A DNA stretch of 46,337 nt from Methanosarcina sp. Ant1 (lineage in GTDB: Archaea > Halobacteriota > Methanosarcinia > Methanosarcinales > Methanosarcinaceae): positions 1-46,337 of the forward strand of contig MDTP02000059.1 of NCBI GenBank assembly GCA_001714685.2. The letters are read 5' to 3'. Positions 26,173 through 35,214 of this stretch are shown here, in pieces. The notes beneath the pieces are model-generated. The model worked only from the letters and a program-made list of their open reading frames with translations, searched no databases and was not told the origin of the DNA. The translations under genes and the position numbers were made by a program. Positions within the stretch are counted from its first letter, which is position 1, and each line of letters begins with the position of its first letter.

Positions 26173-27090
26173 TGGTAATCGATACTATTTTTCAGCCTTA
26201 CGTGACTTACAATCATAGTCAGCACAGAAAATATTTACACTTTATAAATTTGGCTCTATTATAAGAATGTGGTTCAAAAGTGTAATTAATTCGTGAGGTC
26301 ATTGTAAATTAAAATAAGACTTACTTTGATAATGTTTTCGAAAATATTTGTAAGAACCAGCTTGGAGAAGAGAAACAGAAAGAAGTATATTGCAAAACAC
26401 GGATAAAAGTAGAGAAAAACAGACTCAGATTAATGCAAAATTGGGGAATGAAATCCAATATTAACTCTAAAATAAAATGAATTAAAGGGTTGGATTTCAG
26501 TCAGGGGATAGAAATTTGTTAAGGGAAGTGTTAGTTGATGGATGGAAAAGAATTTTCGAAATCGATTAATACGTTCTCCCTGGATTGAATTTTGGAGGGC
26601 GTACAGTCCATTTCCACAGCGTTTTCGTTAACAATAGAACCGTGGGTCCCAGTGCTCTCAAGGAAAAATTGAACCTCTTCAAGTTCAGGCTCGCGGAAAT
26701 GATCCATTTCTATAATATCCATAATAACACTCAACACGTTTTTGTGTAAGTGATTGGTAATTCGGGTCATCGAGATAAACACGATATGCTAAGTATTAAT
26801 AATTTGCGGTAAACAAAACATCAAGAAATGAATAAATAAACATATTAACATATAAATATTGTGCCTGGGGTACAATAGAGTGCCTTCCATAAAATGATCT
26901 TAAAAATCGATGAAGAAAATTGTTTGTTTTTGGGATCCAATATCATAAAAATTAACAAAAGTTTCTTTAATTTATTTCTTTTACTACACCTTAATCTGTT
27001 TTGTTTTCTAGCTCATTCCTTCACCTAAAGGGAGAAAAGCGAACAGAAGTAAATAGAAGAATGAAAAAGAGAAAGAATAAAAGGGAAAAC
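26173..27090. other. Intergenic region between the smc operon promoter and feoB
   Basis: About 900 AT-rich bases. One short possible gene (26531-26722) is listed separately; nothing else supportable is seen. The feoB frame ends at 27091 without an obvious strong hairpin. Confidence 0.45.
26531..26722 (-). CDS. Hypothetical small acidic protein (63 residues)
   Basis: An acidic small frame starting MDIIEMDHFREPELEEVQFF, with GAGTG before the ATG at 26720-26722. The frame is open up to 26782. I recognise no family. It may be a real Methanosarcina-specific gene or a chance frame in a long spacer; the non-random acidic composition is the only support. Confidence 0.3.
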   Translation of the reverse strand: MDIIEMDHFREPELEEVQFFLESTGTHGSIVNENAVEMDCTPSKIQSRENVLIDFENSFPSIN

Positions 27091-29070
27091 TCAAAGGAAA
27101 GAAGGTCCGAAAACCCTGATCAGAATACCTACTCCAAGGGCCAGAAATATAGTGAAAAGGACTATCAAAGCCGTATCTTTTACTCCAAGCTCGTGCTTTA
27201 GTACTGCAATAGTTGCGACACATGGCACATAAATTGTCGTGATGACAGCAAACTGGTACATCTGAACAGGTGTCATTACAGCTGCAAAGTTGGCTGTGCC
27301 TGCGAGTACGGCCAGTATCTGGAGAGCCATTTCTTTTCGAAGAATTCCAAAAACAAGAGCTGTTGCAGCAAATGCCGGAAGGCCCAAAAGGCCAACGGAT
27401 ATAGGTTCTACAAAGTTCTGGAAGATCGAAAGAAGGCCCAGAGCATCGGCGATTCCGAGAAACGCGCTTCCAAGAAGCAGAAGTGGGAAAGCAATAAATA
27501 AAAACTCCCGACTTTTCATCCAGGTTTTCCGCAGGACAGATTTCAGTTCCGGCTTTCTGAGGGGAGTCATTTCCATGATAAAACCACTTCTCTGGCCTGG
27601 AAGAGTCTTTCCGAGAATCCAGCCCATGGAGGCAATGATAAGAATCTCCATGACATAAATTGAAACAGCAGGCCAGAAGCCTACAAAAGTTCCCACTAGT
27701 CCCAGGATGATAACTGTTCTGGCAGAGCAGGGAATAAGGGCTATCAGAAGAGAAGCTATCCTCTTTTCCCGCCGCGTGCCGAGGGCATGCACTGCCATAA
27801 TTGCAGGAACATTACAGCCAAACCCCAGAACCAGAGGGATGACAGCTCTCCCATGAAGCCCAAGCTTATGAGTGAGGTTGTCCAGGAGAAAAGCTGCCCT
27901 GGTGAGGTAGCCCGAATCCTCGAATATGGAAAGGATGGCATAAAACACTGCAATATAAGGAATTGCAATTGCAAATCCGGCTTCCACCCCCCTAAGGGAA
28001 TACAAGATGATATTTCTCAGGACAGGCGACATGCCTAAAGTCATAGTTTCTACAGGCAGGATTACATGGGGCTCAAATAAATCGTTCACAATCCAATTCT
28101 CAAGGAAACCTCCTACACGAAAAACAAGAAGGAAAGTAAGGAGCAGTGCAGATATAAGTACCACAATTCCGAAATTCGGGGAAGTAAGTATCGCATCTAT
28201 CCTACCCTTTATGCTTTTTTTGGGCTCGAACCTCGAGACCACGCTGTCCACTATATATCCGGCTTCCCCATACAAATCTCTTGCAACTGTGTCAGGTACA
28301 GAAATACCGTGCTCCATCTCGAGATTCTGCCTTAACCGCCTGGCAAAAGACAGCAGAGCATTAGCCTCAGGCGGCATACAGCAGAGTTCTACAAACTCGG
28401 CATCATTCAGGAGCGCTGCAGTCTTTACACTTAAAGAGAGATTTGGAAAAGAATAGTCTAGTTTGGACAGAGCCCGTTGGATCCAATGACTGTACTCTAC
28501 ACGGTGGTGTATCTGAGTTTTTTCCATCTCTTCAAGGGCTACGAGCACTACCTCATCAAGTCCTACCCCCCAGGTCGCAACCGTTGGCACTACAGGCAGA
28601 CCAAGCAGTTCAGAGAGCCTTTCGACGTCAACAAGGACTCCAAGATCTGCAGCCAGATCCACCTGGTTTAAGGCGATGACCATAGGGATATCGAGTTCCA
28701 GGAGTTGCAGGGTAAGAAATAGATTTCTTTCAAGCCTGCTTGCATCCAGAACGTTGATGATGATATCCGGTTGATCCTCAATGAGAAATTTCTTGGTTAC
28801 CTTTTCATCTTCATTTGTAACCCCAAGGGAATAAATTCCAGGAAGGTCAACTACTTCAATGTTTTTACCCCGAGCCTTTACGATTCCTCTTTTAAGTGCA
28901 ACTGTCGTGCCCGGGTAGTTTGAGACCTCAACACCTACGCCTGTAAGCCTGCTGAAGAAAACACTTTTTCCAACGCTTGGATTACCTATGAAGGCAATCG
29001 TCATATCATAAGGGGTTTTGCTCTTACTTGAGTTTCCAGAAGTACAGCATGAGCTAGAAATTCTAATCAC
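27091..29070 (-). CDS. feoB: Ferrous iron transport protein FeoB
   Basis: Membrane Fe(II) transporter. The 659-residue protein has an N-terminal G domain with G1 GNPSVGKS (29-36), G3 DLPG and G4 NQVD (in MVIALNQVDLAAD). A helical GDI region comes next, and then the permease part with about eight membrane helices, including the gate-like motif GFGCNVPAIMA and the repeat YSLRGVEAGFAIAIPYIAVF. The N-terminus has CC (8-9), as in several archaeal FeoBs. The start is a GTG at 29068-29070 with GGAG close by; an ATG at codon 23 is a less likely alternative because it lacks a ribosome site. No separate feoA or feoC lies beside it. It follows a DtxR-type regulator by 52 bases and is likely co-transcribed. 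Confidence 0.95.
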   Translation of the reverse strand: MIRISSSCCTSGNSSKSKTPYDMTIAFIGNPSVGKSVFFSRLTGVGVEVSNYPGTTVALKRGIVKARGKNIEVVDLPGIYSLGVTNEDEKVTKKFLIEDQPDIIINVLDASRLERNLFLTLQLLELDIPMVIALNQVDLAADLGVLVDVERLSELLGLPVVPTVATWGVGLDEVVLVALEEMEKTQIHHRVEYSHWIQRALSKLDYSFPNLSLSVKTAALLNDAEFVELCCMPPEANALLSFARRLRQNLEMEHGISVPDTVARDLYGEAGYIVDSVVSRFEPKKSIKGRIDAILTSPNFGIVVLISALLLTFLLVFRVGGFLENWIVNDLFEPHVILPVETMTLGMSPVLRNIILYSLRGVEAGFAIAIPYIAVFYAILSIFEDSGYLTRAAFLLDNLTHKLGLHGRAVIPLVLGFGCNVPAIMAVHALGTRREKRIASLLIALIPCSARTVIILGLVGTFVGFWPAVSIYVMEILIIASMGWILGKTLPGQRSGFIMEMTPLRKPELKSVLRKTWMKSREFLFIAFPLLLLGSAFLGIADALGLLSIFQNFVEPISVGLLGLPAFAATALVFGILRKEMALQILAVLAGTANFAAVMTPVQMYQFAVITTIYVPCVATIAVLKHELGVKDTALIVLFTIFLALGVGILIRVFGPSFL

Positions 29071-29122
29071 ATCTCCATTTATTTTGCTCTATGCCAGTTA
29101 TATGCCTGCTTAGTTCCTGACT

Positions 29123-29788
29123 TTACATGCGTTTATTACTGGGGGTTATGAAAATTTTCTTTGCAATGTCTTTTCCAAGAGCAATTTCCGACCCCATTGT
29201 TATAACCGAGATGCAGCCTTGTTTTTGCTTACGCCTAACTTCAAGATCTTCCCCGGTAAGGATACCGAGGGAGTTTAAGCGCTCCCTTGTTTCCCTGGGA
29301 AGGGTCACTCGGGCAACTTTGCCAGTGCTTCCCTCTTCCATTTCATCAAGAGGGATGAATCCGTCTTCTCGCTTGATATTGCTTTTATCAATATTAATAG
29401 AGTGCCCGTCAGGGCAATATTCGGGATTACCCATAAATTCGTAAATCTTCTCAAGTACAGAGTCAGATACTGCATGCTCAAGTTCGCAGGCTTCTCTATG
29501 AGCTTCCTTCCGATCAAAACCAAGGACATCAACCAGGAAAGTCTCAAGCACCTGATGCTTCCTTTTAATTCTGATGGCTTCCTCAGTCCCTTTTTCTGTC
29601 AATTCGACCCCCTGATAAGGTGTATACTCCACAAGCCCTGAAGAATTTAATTTTTTTATCATTTCCGTCACGCTAGGCGGAGATACATTGAGTTCTTCAG
29701 ATATCTGTTTAGTTTTTGCAGGACTCTTGTTTTTTGTGATAAGGTAAAAAATAGTTTCAAGATATTCTTCAAGTCTATCTGTATTCAT
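29123..29788 (-). CDS. DtxR/IdeR/MntR-family metal-dependent transcriptional regulator
   Basis: A 221-residue metalloregulator. It has a winged helix-turn-helix (about 1-65: TKQISEELNVSPPSVTEMIKKLNSSGLVEY split by the turn), a metal-binding/dimerisation domain (about 66-140, with HREACELEHAVSD and C/H residues in NPEYCPDGH) and a C-terminal FeoA/SH3-like domain (about 150-221). With Fe(II) or Mn(II) bound it should repress. The ATG at 29786-29788 follows GGGAGGG. It precedes feoB in the same operon and has a DtxR-box-like palindrome in its own promoter, so it probably controls iron uptake by feedback. Confidence 0.93.
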   Translation of the reverse strand: MNTDRLEEYLETIFYLITKNKSPAKTKQISEELNVSPPSVTEMIKKLNSSGLVEYTPYQGVELTEKGTEEAIRIKRKHQVLETFLVDVLGFDRKEAHREACELEHAVSDSVLEKIYEFMGNPEYCPDGHSINIDKSNIKREDGFIPLDEMEEGSTGKVARVTLPRETRERLNSLGILTGEDLEVRRKQKQGCISVITMGSEIALGKDIAKKIFITPSNKRM

Positions 29789-29800
29789 TAACACCCTCCC

Positions 29801-29861
29801 GCCAGCAAAGGCTGGCTTCAGGCAGATTATTAGGCTAACCTAAAAAATAGAACTGCCTGAA
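29801..29861 (-). promoter_or_regulatory. DtxR-box-like operator and leader hairpin before the dtxR-feoB operon
   Basis: TTAGGCTAACCTAA (29830-29843) agrees with 14 of 19 positions of the bacterial DtxR/IdeR consensus and has one half-site perfect. It lies 20-30 bases downstream of a TATA-like ATTATTTATT near 29862, over the likely transcription start. It is flanked by a larger inverted repeat (TTCAGGCAG 29817-29825 / CTGCCTGAA 29853-29861). A second hairpin GCCAGC-AAAG-GCTGGC (29801-29816) directly precedes the ribosome binding site and could affect translation. Confidence 0.7.
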
Positions 29862-29929
29862 TAAATAATTATTGGTCTTTGGCTACTTCGCTAGGATCGA
29901 AAAAATAGAAAAGAAAATTCCTGAAACGT

Positions 29930-30385
29930 TCAGGAATTAATTGACTTCACAACAGCAATTTCATTGCAGTCTGGAAATTTTGGGCATCTCAGGCAGCCAG
30001 ACCAGATTTTTCTGGGAAGGCTATTTTTGTCAACGATCTTAAAGCCCAGAGTTGCGAAAAATTCAGGCACATAAGTAAGAGCAAAGACCTCCTTCATACC
30101 TAGATCTTCGGCATCCTCGAGGCAGGCCGAGACAAGCTTTGTGCCCATTCCTTTTCTTGAGCATTCGGGTTTCACGGCAAGGGCAAGTATCTCTGCAAGA
30201 TCTTCCCAGACAACATGCAGGGCACAGCAGCCCACAACCTTTTCATTGATCTCGCAGACATAGTAATCCCTGATATTCTCGTACATTTCACTCAACGAAC
30301 GGGCAAGCATGAGCTCATCCTTGGAATAAGAACTAATAATCTGCTTCATTACAACAACGTCACTTACCCTAGCTTTCCTGATCAA
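29930..30385 (-). CDS. GNAT-family N-acetyltransferase (N-acetylglutamate synthase-like)
   Basis: A 151-residue acetyl-CoA-dependent acetyltransferase. The GNAT core is clear: VVGCCALHVVWEDLAEILALAV (strands 3-4) and the acetyl-CoA loop CSRKGMGTKLVSACLEDA (about 95-112). The C-terminal GFKIVDKNSLPRKIW then a CxxC...C group (CLRCPKFPDC) matches the short ArgA-like branch, which acetylates glutamate or a related amino acid. The exact substrate is not certain. It stands alone between the iron operon and a tRNA gene. Confidence 0.82.
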   Translation of the reverse strand: MIRKARVSDVVVMKQIISSYSKDELMLARSLSEMYENIRDYYVCEINEKVVGCCALHVVWEDLAEILALAVKPECSRKGMGTKLVSACLEDAEDLGMKEVFALTYVPEFFATLGFKIVDKNSLPRKIWSGCLRCPKFPDCNEIAVVKSINS

Positions 30386-30645
30386 TTTCGATTTCCTCTG
30401 AAGTTGAATTTCATATTCTAATTAAGTATACTGTTCTGAATAATATTGCTTTAAAATACTATCTCTAGCTACGAGACTACTCTTTTTTCAGATAAGAAAT
30501 TACCCCCGAATTTAGGGAAATATTTCCATAATTTAGCAAAATCTGCTTCTTTGCTGAACAGACAGTAAATATTCAAAAATTAATAAAACGCTGATGAATT
30601 TTTGTTCCGAGACGAAGCATGCAAAAACAGGTAAAAAGAAATTAG
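30386..30645. other. Intergenic spacer before tRNA-Arg(CCU)
   Basis: AT-rich sequence with no gene; it contains the acetyltransferase promoter. Confidence 0.4.
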
Positions 30646-30720
30646 CGGGCGCGAAGGGATTCGAACCCCCGATTTACAGCTTAGGAGGCTGCCGCCATAT
30701 CCGGGCTAGGCCACGCGCCC
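30646..30720 (-). tRNA. tRNA-Arg (anticodon CCU)
   Basis: Folds as a 75-nt cloverleaf on the minus strand: acceptor GGGCGCG pairs with CGCGCCC, the anticodon loop is CTCCTAA with anticodon CCT between stems GCAGC and GCTGT, and the T loop is TTCGAAT. CCA is not encoded and there is no intron. It reads AGG codons. Confidence 0.95.
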
Positions 30721-31159
30721 ATGAGACAATTTCCGAGAGAATACAGACATGCAACTGTCTGCTGAATCTGCATTTCAAGTGAAGTATCCATAATAGCGGT
30801 ATAAGATCTATATCTAATTGTCGCTCTGAAAAGGAGTAAAGTCCACCTGAAAGATAAGAGCTGATTATTCCGGAAAGTTTTAAATCCAATGTAAACCATT
30901 CGTTCTAGTCAGGTTAACAATACCCTTATATTTCAATGGGTTATCTATCCCACAGGGGTTAAGAGATTAAGAATTATAGAGTTACTGCTATGAGAACTGA
31001 CAAGTAACTATGAGTCAGTTTCAGTCTCTATTACACCTTTTACCTTTCATTAGGGTTATGCTTATCTTCCTGTTTCAGGGCACAAAGGCTTTGACAGGCT
31101 GGCAAGAGACGAAAAAAGAGAAAAGCCTAGTAAAAGTAAAAATGACAAGAGGAAAAAGT
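30721..31159. other. Spacer with the bioY leader
   Basis: AT-rich sequence between the divergent tRNA and bioY genes. The bioY frame is open upstream to 31010 with no ribosome site for its earlier starts. Nothing else is recognised. Confidence 0.4.
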
Positions 31160-31723
31160 GTGCACATAAAACATAGCCAACCCTATTCATCCCACACGCC
31201 TGAACTCAGAATGATGGTCTTTGCATCCCTTTTTGCGGCCCTAACTGCCGCAGGCGCTTACATACAGATTCCTATGCCTTTCTCCCCTGTACCTGTCACA
31301 CTTCAGGTTTTCTTTGTTCTACTTGCCGGAAGTATCTTGAAAAGCAAATGGGGAAGCCTGAGTATGATAGTATACACCCTTCTTGGCATTGCGGGGCTTC
31401 CTGTCTTTGCTGGAGGCAGTTCAGGAATAGGGGTACTTCTTGGACCCACCGGTGGGTACATAGTCGGTTTCATTCTGGCTGCTTATGTCATAGGAAAGCT
31501 TTCCGAGAAAACTGAAAATGCTGCCAAATCCAGTCTAATTATTAATGCCCTAAACATGAGCTTAGGAGTCCTAATTATTTATGCATGCGGGATTTCTCAG
31601 TTGATGTTGGCAGCTAAGATCGGGCCAGGGGCAGCTCTTACCCTTGGTGTGATCCCTTTTCTGCCGGGAGAAATAATAAAAACAGCAATTGCAGCGTACA
31701 TTGCTTCAACTCATGAACTCTAA
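31160..31723 (+). CDS. bioY: Biotin-specific ECF transporter substrate-binding component BioY
   Basis: Membrane S-component that binds biotin. About six helices; the family signature AYIQIPMPFSPVPVTLQVFF and GLPVFAGG with GPTGGYIVGF are present. I placed the start at the GTG of 31160 because AGAGGA lies 6 bases upstream and it gives the normal length (187 codons); upstream in-frame ATGs at 31010 and 31142 would add a non-family N-terminus. It is followed by two ATPases and an EcfT, so it is a dedicated BioMNY-type transporter. Biotin is needed for pyruvate carboxylase in Methanosarcina. Confidence 0.9.
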   Translation: MHIKHSQPYSSHTPELRMMVFASLFAALTAAGAYIQIPMPFSPVPVTLQVFFVLLAGSILKSKWGSLSMIVYTLLGIAGLPVFAGGSSGIGVLLGPTGGYIVGFILAAYVIGKLSEKTENAAKSSLIINALNMSLGVLIIYACGISQLMLAAKIGPGAALTLGVIPFLPGEIIKTAIAAYIASTHEL

Positions 31724-31804
31724 AACCCTCTAATTTTAGTTTTTTCTTAAGATACTGAAGTCTTCCGGAGAATTTAAAACGAGAAAATGAAAGTTTGACT
31801 AAGC

Positions 31805-32629
31805 ATGATCAGGCTCGAAAAAGTAAGTTACAGTTATCCTGATGGGACCCCTGCGCTTGAGAACATAAATTTGGCGATAAAAAAAGGAGAATTCATAGCG
31901 ATAATTGGTAAAAACGGTAGTGGAAAATCAACACTTGCCCTCCACCTTAATGGGCTTCTGAAACCCCAGAAAGGTAAGGTAATAATAAGAGGTATGGATA
32001 CCCGTGACATTTCAAAGCTTCCAGGAATTCGGAAGCTTGTGGGTATCGTGTTCCAGAATCCTGAAACTCAGTTTGTGGGCAGAACCGTAGAAGAAGATCT
32101 GGCTTTCGGCCCAGAAAATCTCTGCCTTCCTCCTGTAGAAATTCGTAAGTGCGTGGATATGGCTCTTGCCGAAACAGGATTTGAGAAATACAGATATCGC
32201 TCCCCAAAAACCCTGAGTGGAGGACAGGGACAATTTGTGGCCCTGGCCGGGATTCTTGCAATGAGGCCTGAATGCCTTGTTTTTGATGAGGTAACTTCCA
32301 TGCTTGATCCGGATTCCGGAACAGATGTCCTCGAACGCATTAGAAAACTGCAGAGAAAAGGAAAAACTGTTGTATACATTACTCATAATCTCGAAGAGCT
32401 TCATGCTGCAGACAGGATTATTGTGATGGATAAAGGAAGAATAGTACTTGAAGGAGATCCTGAGAGCGTTTTTGCGGATCCTTCCCTTCAAAGCCTGGGG
32501 CTTACCCTGCCTTCCCTTATTGAGCTTGCAGCCCGTCTGAAAACTTGCGGAGTCGCAATTCCCTGGGAAAAGACCTCTTCACCCCACAGCTTTGCGGAGG
32601 AGATATGCCAATTATTCTTGAAAACGTAA
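31805..32629 (+). CDS. ECF transporter ATPase (EcfA1)
   Basis: A 274-residue ABC ATPase of the cobalt/energy-coupling-factor group. Walker A GKNGSGKST (35-43), signature LSGGQGQFVALAG (about 138) and Walker B LVFDEVTSMLDP are intact; the signature has GQ where many have QR. The ATG at 31805 is 81 bases after bioY. The gene overlaps the next ATPase gene by 25 bases, so the two ATPases are coupled and likely form a heterodimer. Confidence 0.9.
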   Translation: MIRLEKVSYSYPDGTPALENINLAIKKGEFIAIIGKNGSGKSTLALHLNGLLKPQKGKVIIRGMDTRDISKLPGIRKLVGIVFQNPETQFVGRTVEEDLAFGPENLCLPPVEIRKCVDMALAETGFEKYRYRSPKTLSGGQGQFVALAGILAMRPECLVFDEVTSMLDPDSGTDVLERIRKLQRKGKTVVYITHNLEELHAADRIIVMDKGRIVLEGDPESVFADPSLQSLGLTLPSLIELAARLKTCGVAIPWEKTSSPHSFAEEICQLFLKT

Positions 32630-33450
32630 GTTTTTCGTACTCTAAAAAAACCCCTCTTGAAACTTCTGCCTTAAGAAATATTAATTTGAGGATAGAGAAA
32701 GGGGAATTTGTAGGGATCCTGGGGGAAAAAGGTGCAGGTAAATCCACTCTTTTAAAGCTATTTAATGGACTGTTGAATCCGGAAACCGGAACAGTGCGTG
32801 TGGACGGGCTTAATACTTCTTCAAGAGAGGCAAAACGCAGGATAGGCATGGTATTTCAACAGGCTGCGGACCAGCTCTTTTGCAGGACCGTATATGATGA
32901 GATAGCTTTCGGACCTTTAAACTTCGGGTACTCGAGAAAAGAAGCCGAAGAAAGGGTTCTTGAAGCACTTGAAGCTGTTTATCTTGATCAGACAATGCTT
33001 CATAGAAACCCATTCAGCCTGAGCGGAGGAGAAATGCAAAGGGTAGCGCTTGCAAGTGCCCTTGCCCTCAGGCCTGACTATCTCGTACTGGACGAACCCA
33101 TAACAGGGCTTGACCCGGTTGGGAAAAAAGAGATTCTCGAGACTTTAAAAAAAGTAAAAGATGAGGGAACTGCAGTTATAGCGGTAACCCATAACCTTAA
33201 AGGGTTTTTCCCTCTACTGGAAAAGATTGTGCTTATCAGGGAAGGAAAGATAGCTTTCCAGGGGACCAAAGAGGATTATCTTAAAACCGGCTGTGTACCT
33301 CTCCCGCCTATCACCTCTTTGATGAGGGAACTCAAAGAAAGAGGCTTGCCAGTTAATCCTGCCGTATTTACGGTTGAAGATGCTCTTCAAGAGATACTAA
33401 GAGTGAGATCAGTAATTGAAAAAGAAAGTACTTCGAATACTGGGAAATAA
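32605..33450 (+). CDS. ECF transporter ATPase (EcfA2)
   Basis: The second ECF ATPase, 281 residues. Walker A GEKGAGKST (about 40-48), signature LSGGEMQRVALA and Walker B LVLDEPITGLDP are complete. I chose the ATG at 32605 with GGAGG upstream over an earlier in-frame start at 32545; the overlap with EcfA1 is 25 bases. It pairs with EcfA1 and EcfT to power BioY. Confidence 0.9.
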   Translation: MPIILENVSFSYSKKTPLETSALRNINLRIEKGEFVGILGEKGAGKSTLLKLFNGLLNPETGTVRVDGLNTSSREAKRRIGMVFQQAADQLFCRTVYDEIAFGPLNFGYSRKEAEERVLEALEAVYLDQTMLHRNPFSLSGGEMQRVALASALALRPDYLVLDEPITGLDPVGKKEILETLKKVKDEGTAVIAVTHNLKGFFPLLEKIVLIREGKIAFQGTKEDYLKTGCVPLPPITSLMRELKERGLPVNPAVFTVEDALQEILRVRSVIEKESTSNTGK

Positions 33451-33631
33451 ATTACATATAATTCGAAACGCAGTCAAAGTAATAAAATCACAATCTGAGC
33501 AAGAAATTACAATCCGAATGACAATCATTGAAGGATAGTCTGACTGAGAAAACGCCTGGGCAAGTTAAACGGGAAACTCTGAAAAAAAGAATTCATGAAA
33601 AATATATTAAAAAAGAAAACGGTGAGAAAGC

Positions 33632-34405
33632 ATGCATGAGCCGGTCTTCAGTTATGTGCCTGGAGTTTCTCCCCTCCATAAGCTTGACCCCAGGACAAAA
33701 CTTGTAGTAGTGATGTTACTTGGGATTCTGGCTTTCAGGATTGAGAATTTTGCAGGAATAGGAGCTCTATTCATTCTTTTCTTTGCCCTCACTTTACTCT
33801 CACGGTTACCAATGACGGTATTTTTTAGGGCAGTCAGGCCTATGATGCTGTTTATTATTTTTATATTTCTTGCGCAGCTTTTCTTCTCAGATGGAAGACC
33901 CCTTGCTACATTCTGGGTCCTGCAACCGAGTATGGAAGGGCTTGAAAATGGGCTTACGCTTGTCTCCCGGTTCATACTCCTTTTGCTTTTTGCAGCCCTT
34001 CTGACAGCCAGTACCGATCCTTCTGCAATTACCTGTGGTATAGAAAGAATGCTTAGACCTCTACCACTTCAATGGCTGGGAATAAGCTCCTTTGAGCTTG
34101 CTACAATGATGAATATTTCTATAGCCTTTCTTCCACTTCTTTTTGAAAGAGTTGAGCGGACAAAAGCTGCGCAGGCTGCAAGGGGAATGGATTTTGTGAA
34201 GAATCCTTTTCATTCTGTTCCTGCGCTTGCGATTCCCTTGCTAAGGGGCGTAATCAGAGACGCAGAAGAACTGGCCCTGGCAATGGAAAGTAGGGGTTAC
34301 CAGGGAAAGCGTCGGACCTCAATGCACGAGCTTTCCATGCAGAACAGAGACTGGATAGCCCTTTTTGTCATTGTACTTTTTATCATTATTGTTCTGAATC
34401 TTTGA
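33632..34405 (+). CDS. ECF transporter transmembrane component EcfT
   Basis: A 257-residue membrane protein with about five to six helices. The family's cytoplasmic coupling motif is ERTKAAQAARGMDF, and EELALAMESRGYQG is the second Ala-Arg-Gly-type coupling helix, which docks to the two ATPases. The ATG at 33632 has GGTGA just before it. It is 181 bases after EcfA2, still in the same orientation, completing the biotin transporter. It is probably shared only with BioY here, as no other S-component is nearby. Confidence 0.9.
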   Translation: MHEPVFSYVPGVSPLHKLDPRTKLVVVMLLGILAFRIENFAGIGALFILFFALTLLSRLPMTVFFRAVRPMMLFIIFIFLAQLFFSDGRPLATFWVLQPSMEGLENGLTLVSRFILLLLFAALLTASTDPSAITCGIERMLRPLPLQWLGISSFELATMMNISIAFLPLLFERVERTKAAQAARGMDFVKNPFHSVPALAIPLLRGVIRDAEELALAMESRGYQGKRRTSMHELSMQNRDWIALFVIVLFIIIVLNL

Positions 34406-34484
34406 AACAGGGAATTAAAAATTTTGAGAAAAACAACGACCCTAAAAAGCTTCCTTAATTGCCTTAAATTTAAAACGATATCAA

Positions 34485-34506
34485 TATATAAACATATGTT
34501 CATATA
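34485..34506 (+). promoter_or_regulatory. ArsR-type palindromic operator
   Basis: An imperfect 11+11 palindrome centred on ACATATGT (TATATAAACATATGTTCATATA, one mismatch), of the form bound by ArsR/SmtB repressors, 24 bases before the start of the broken arsR. It appears intact. Confidence 0.6.
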
Positions 34507-34530
34507 GTAATACAAAAGAATTGTGAAAGA

Positions 34531-34680
34531 GTGAATGCAAAACAAATGGGAAACCTGGTACAAAAGGTTCACGATTCCGAAAGTATCACGCGGATGGCTG
34601 CAGTTTTTCAGGCACTCCAATCATACACTCGTCTGAAAATCCTTTTTTGCTAAGGCAGAAAGAGATTTTCCTACTCAATT
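34531..34680 (+). pseudogene. ArsR-family regulator remnant
   Basis: From GTG 34531 (or ATG 34546) the frame encodes GNLVQKVHDSESITRM, then AAVFQALQSYTRLKIL, typical of the first helices of ArsR/SmtB regulators. It stops at a TAA around 34640. The next family strand is readable in the -1 frame (LLRQKEIFLLNS), so a frameshift is present, and after it homology passes into permease-like sequence. The DNA-reading helix and metal sites are lost. Confidence 0.75.
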
Positions 34681-34724
34681 CCTGAAAGCCTCATACAGAA
34701 TCACCCTGTGGCGGCATCGGGTCA

Positions 34725-35084
34725 ATGTTTTTCATGCTTTTAGTTGGGATTCCCCTTTACATATGTGCTACAGCGTCAACTCCTCATGCCGCGAGTCTAA
34801 TAGCCAAGGGAATAAGTCAGGGCACAAACTTTGTTTTCCTCCTTGCAGGTCCGGCAACCGATGCAGCGACTATAACGATGGTTGCCCGTTTCCTGGGAAA
34901 GCGTTCTGCAGTCCTTTATGTGGGAGTGATTTCTCTCTGTGCCCTGGGATCAGGAATTCTGCTGGACTGGATTTACCTGAAACTGGGAGTTAGCGTAAGT
35001 GCAACCCTGGGAACTGCAATAGAACTGCTTCCCGAAGATCTGAAAGTAAGTTTTGCGATTTTACTGCTCCCCTTGATGTTATAA
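34725..35084 (+). pseudogene. C-terminal fragment of a predicted permease (DUF318/SO_0444-like metal efflux)
   Basis: A 119-residue frame, FFMLLVGIPLYICATASTP then LIAKGISQGTNFVFLLAGPATDAATITMVARFLGKRSA, matches the second half of the permease family that includes predicted copper/zinc or arsenic-organic efflux proteins. The first half, normally with its own cysteine or GP motifs, is missing, and the frame abuts an ArsR remnant. A large internal deletion of a former arsR-permease pair is the simplest reading. The fragment has no good ribosome site, so it is probably not expressed as a functional protein. Confidence 0.72.
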
Positions 35085-35214
35085 GGGATTTTCCCCAGGA
35101 AAAAAGAGTGCAGTTGTCCCGAATGCCCCTGAAACAAGAGACGAAACAACAATATTAAAAAATACAGAGAAAAGTACCAGAATAGTATAAATCCTCAGGA
35201 ATAGAATAATCAAT

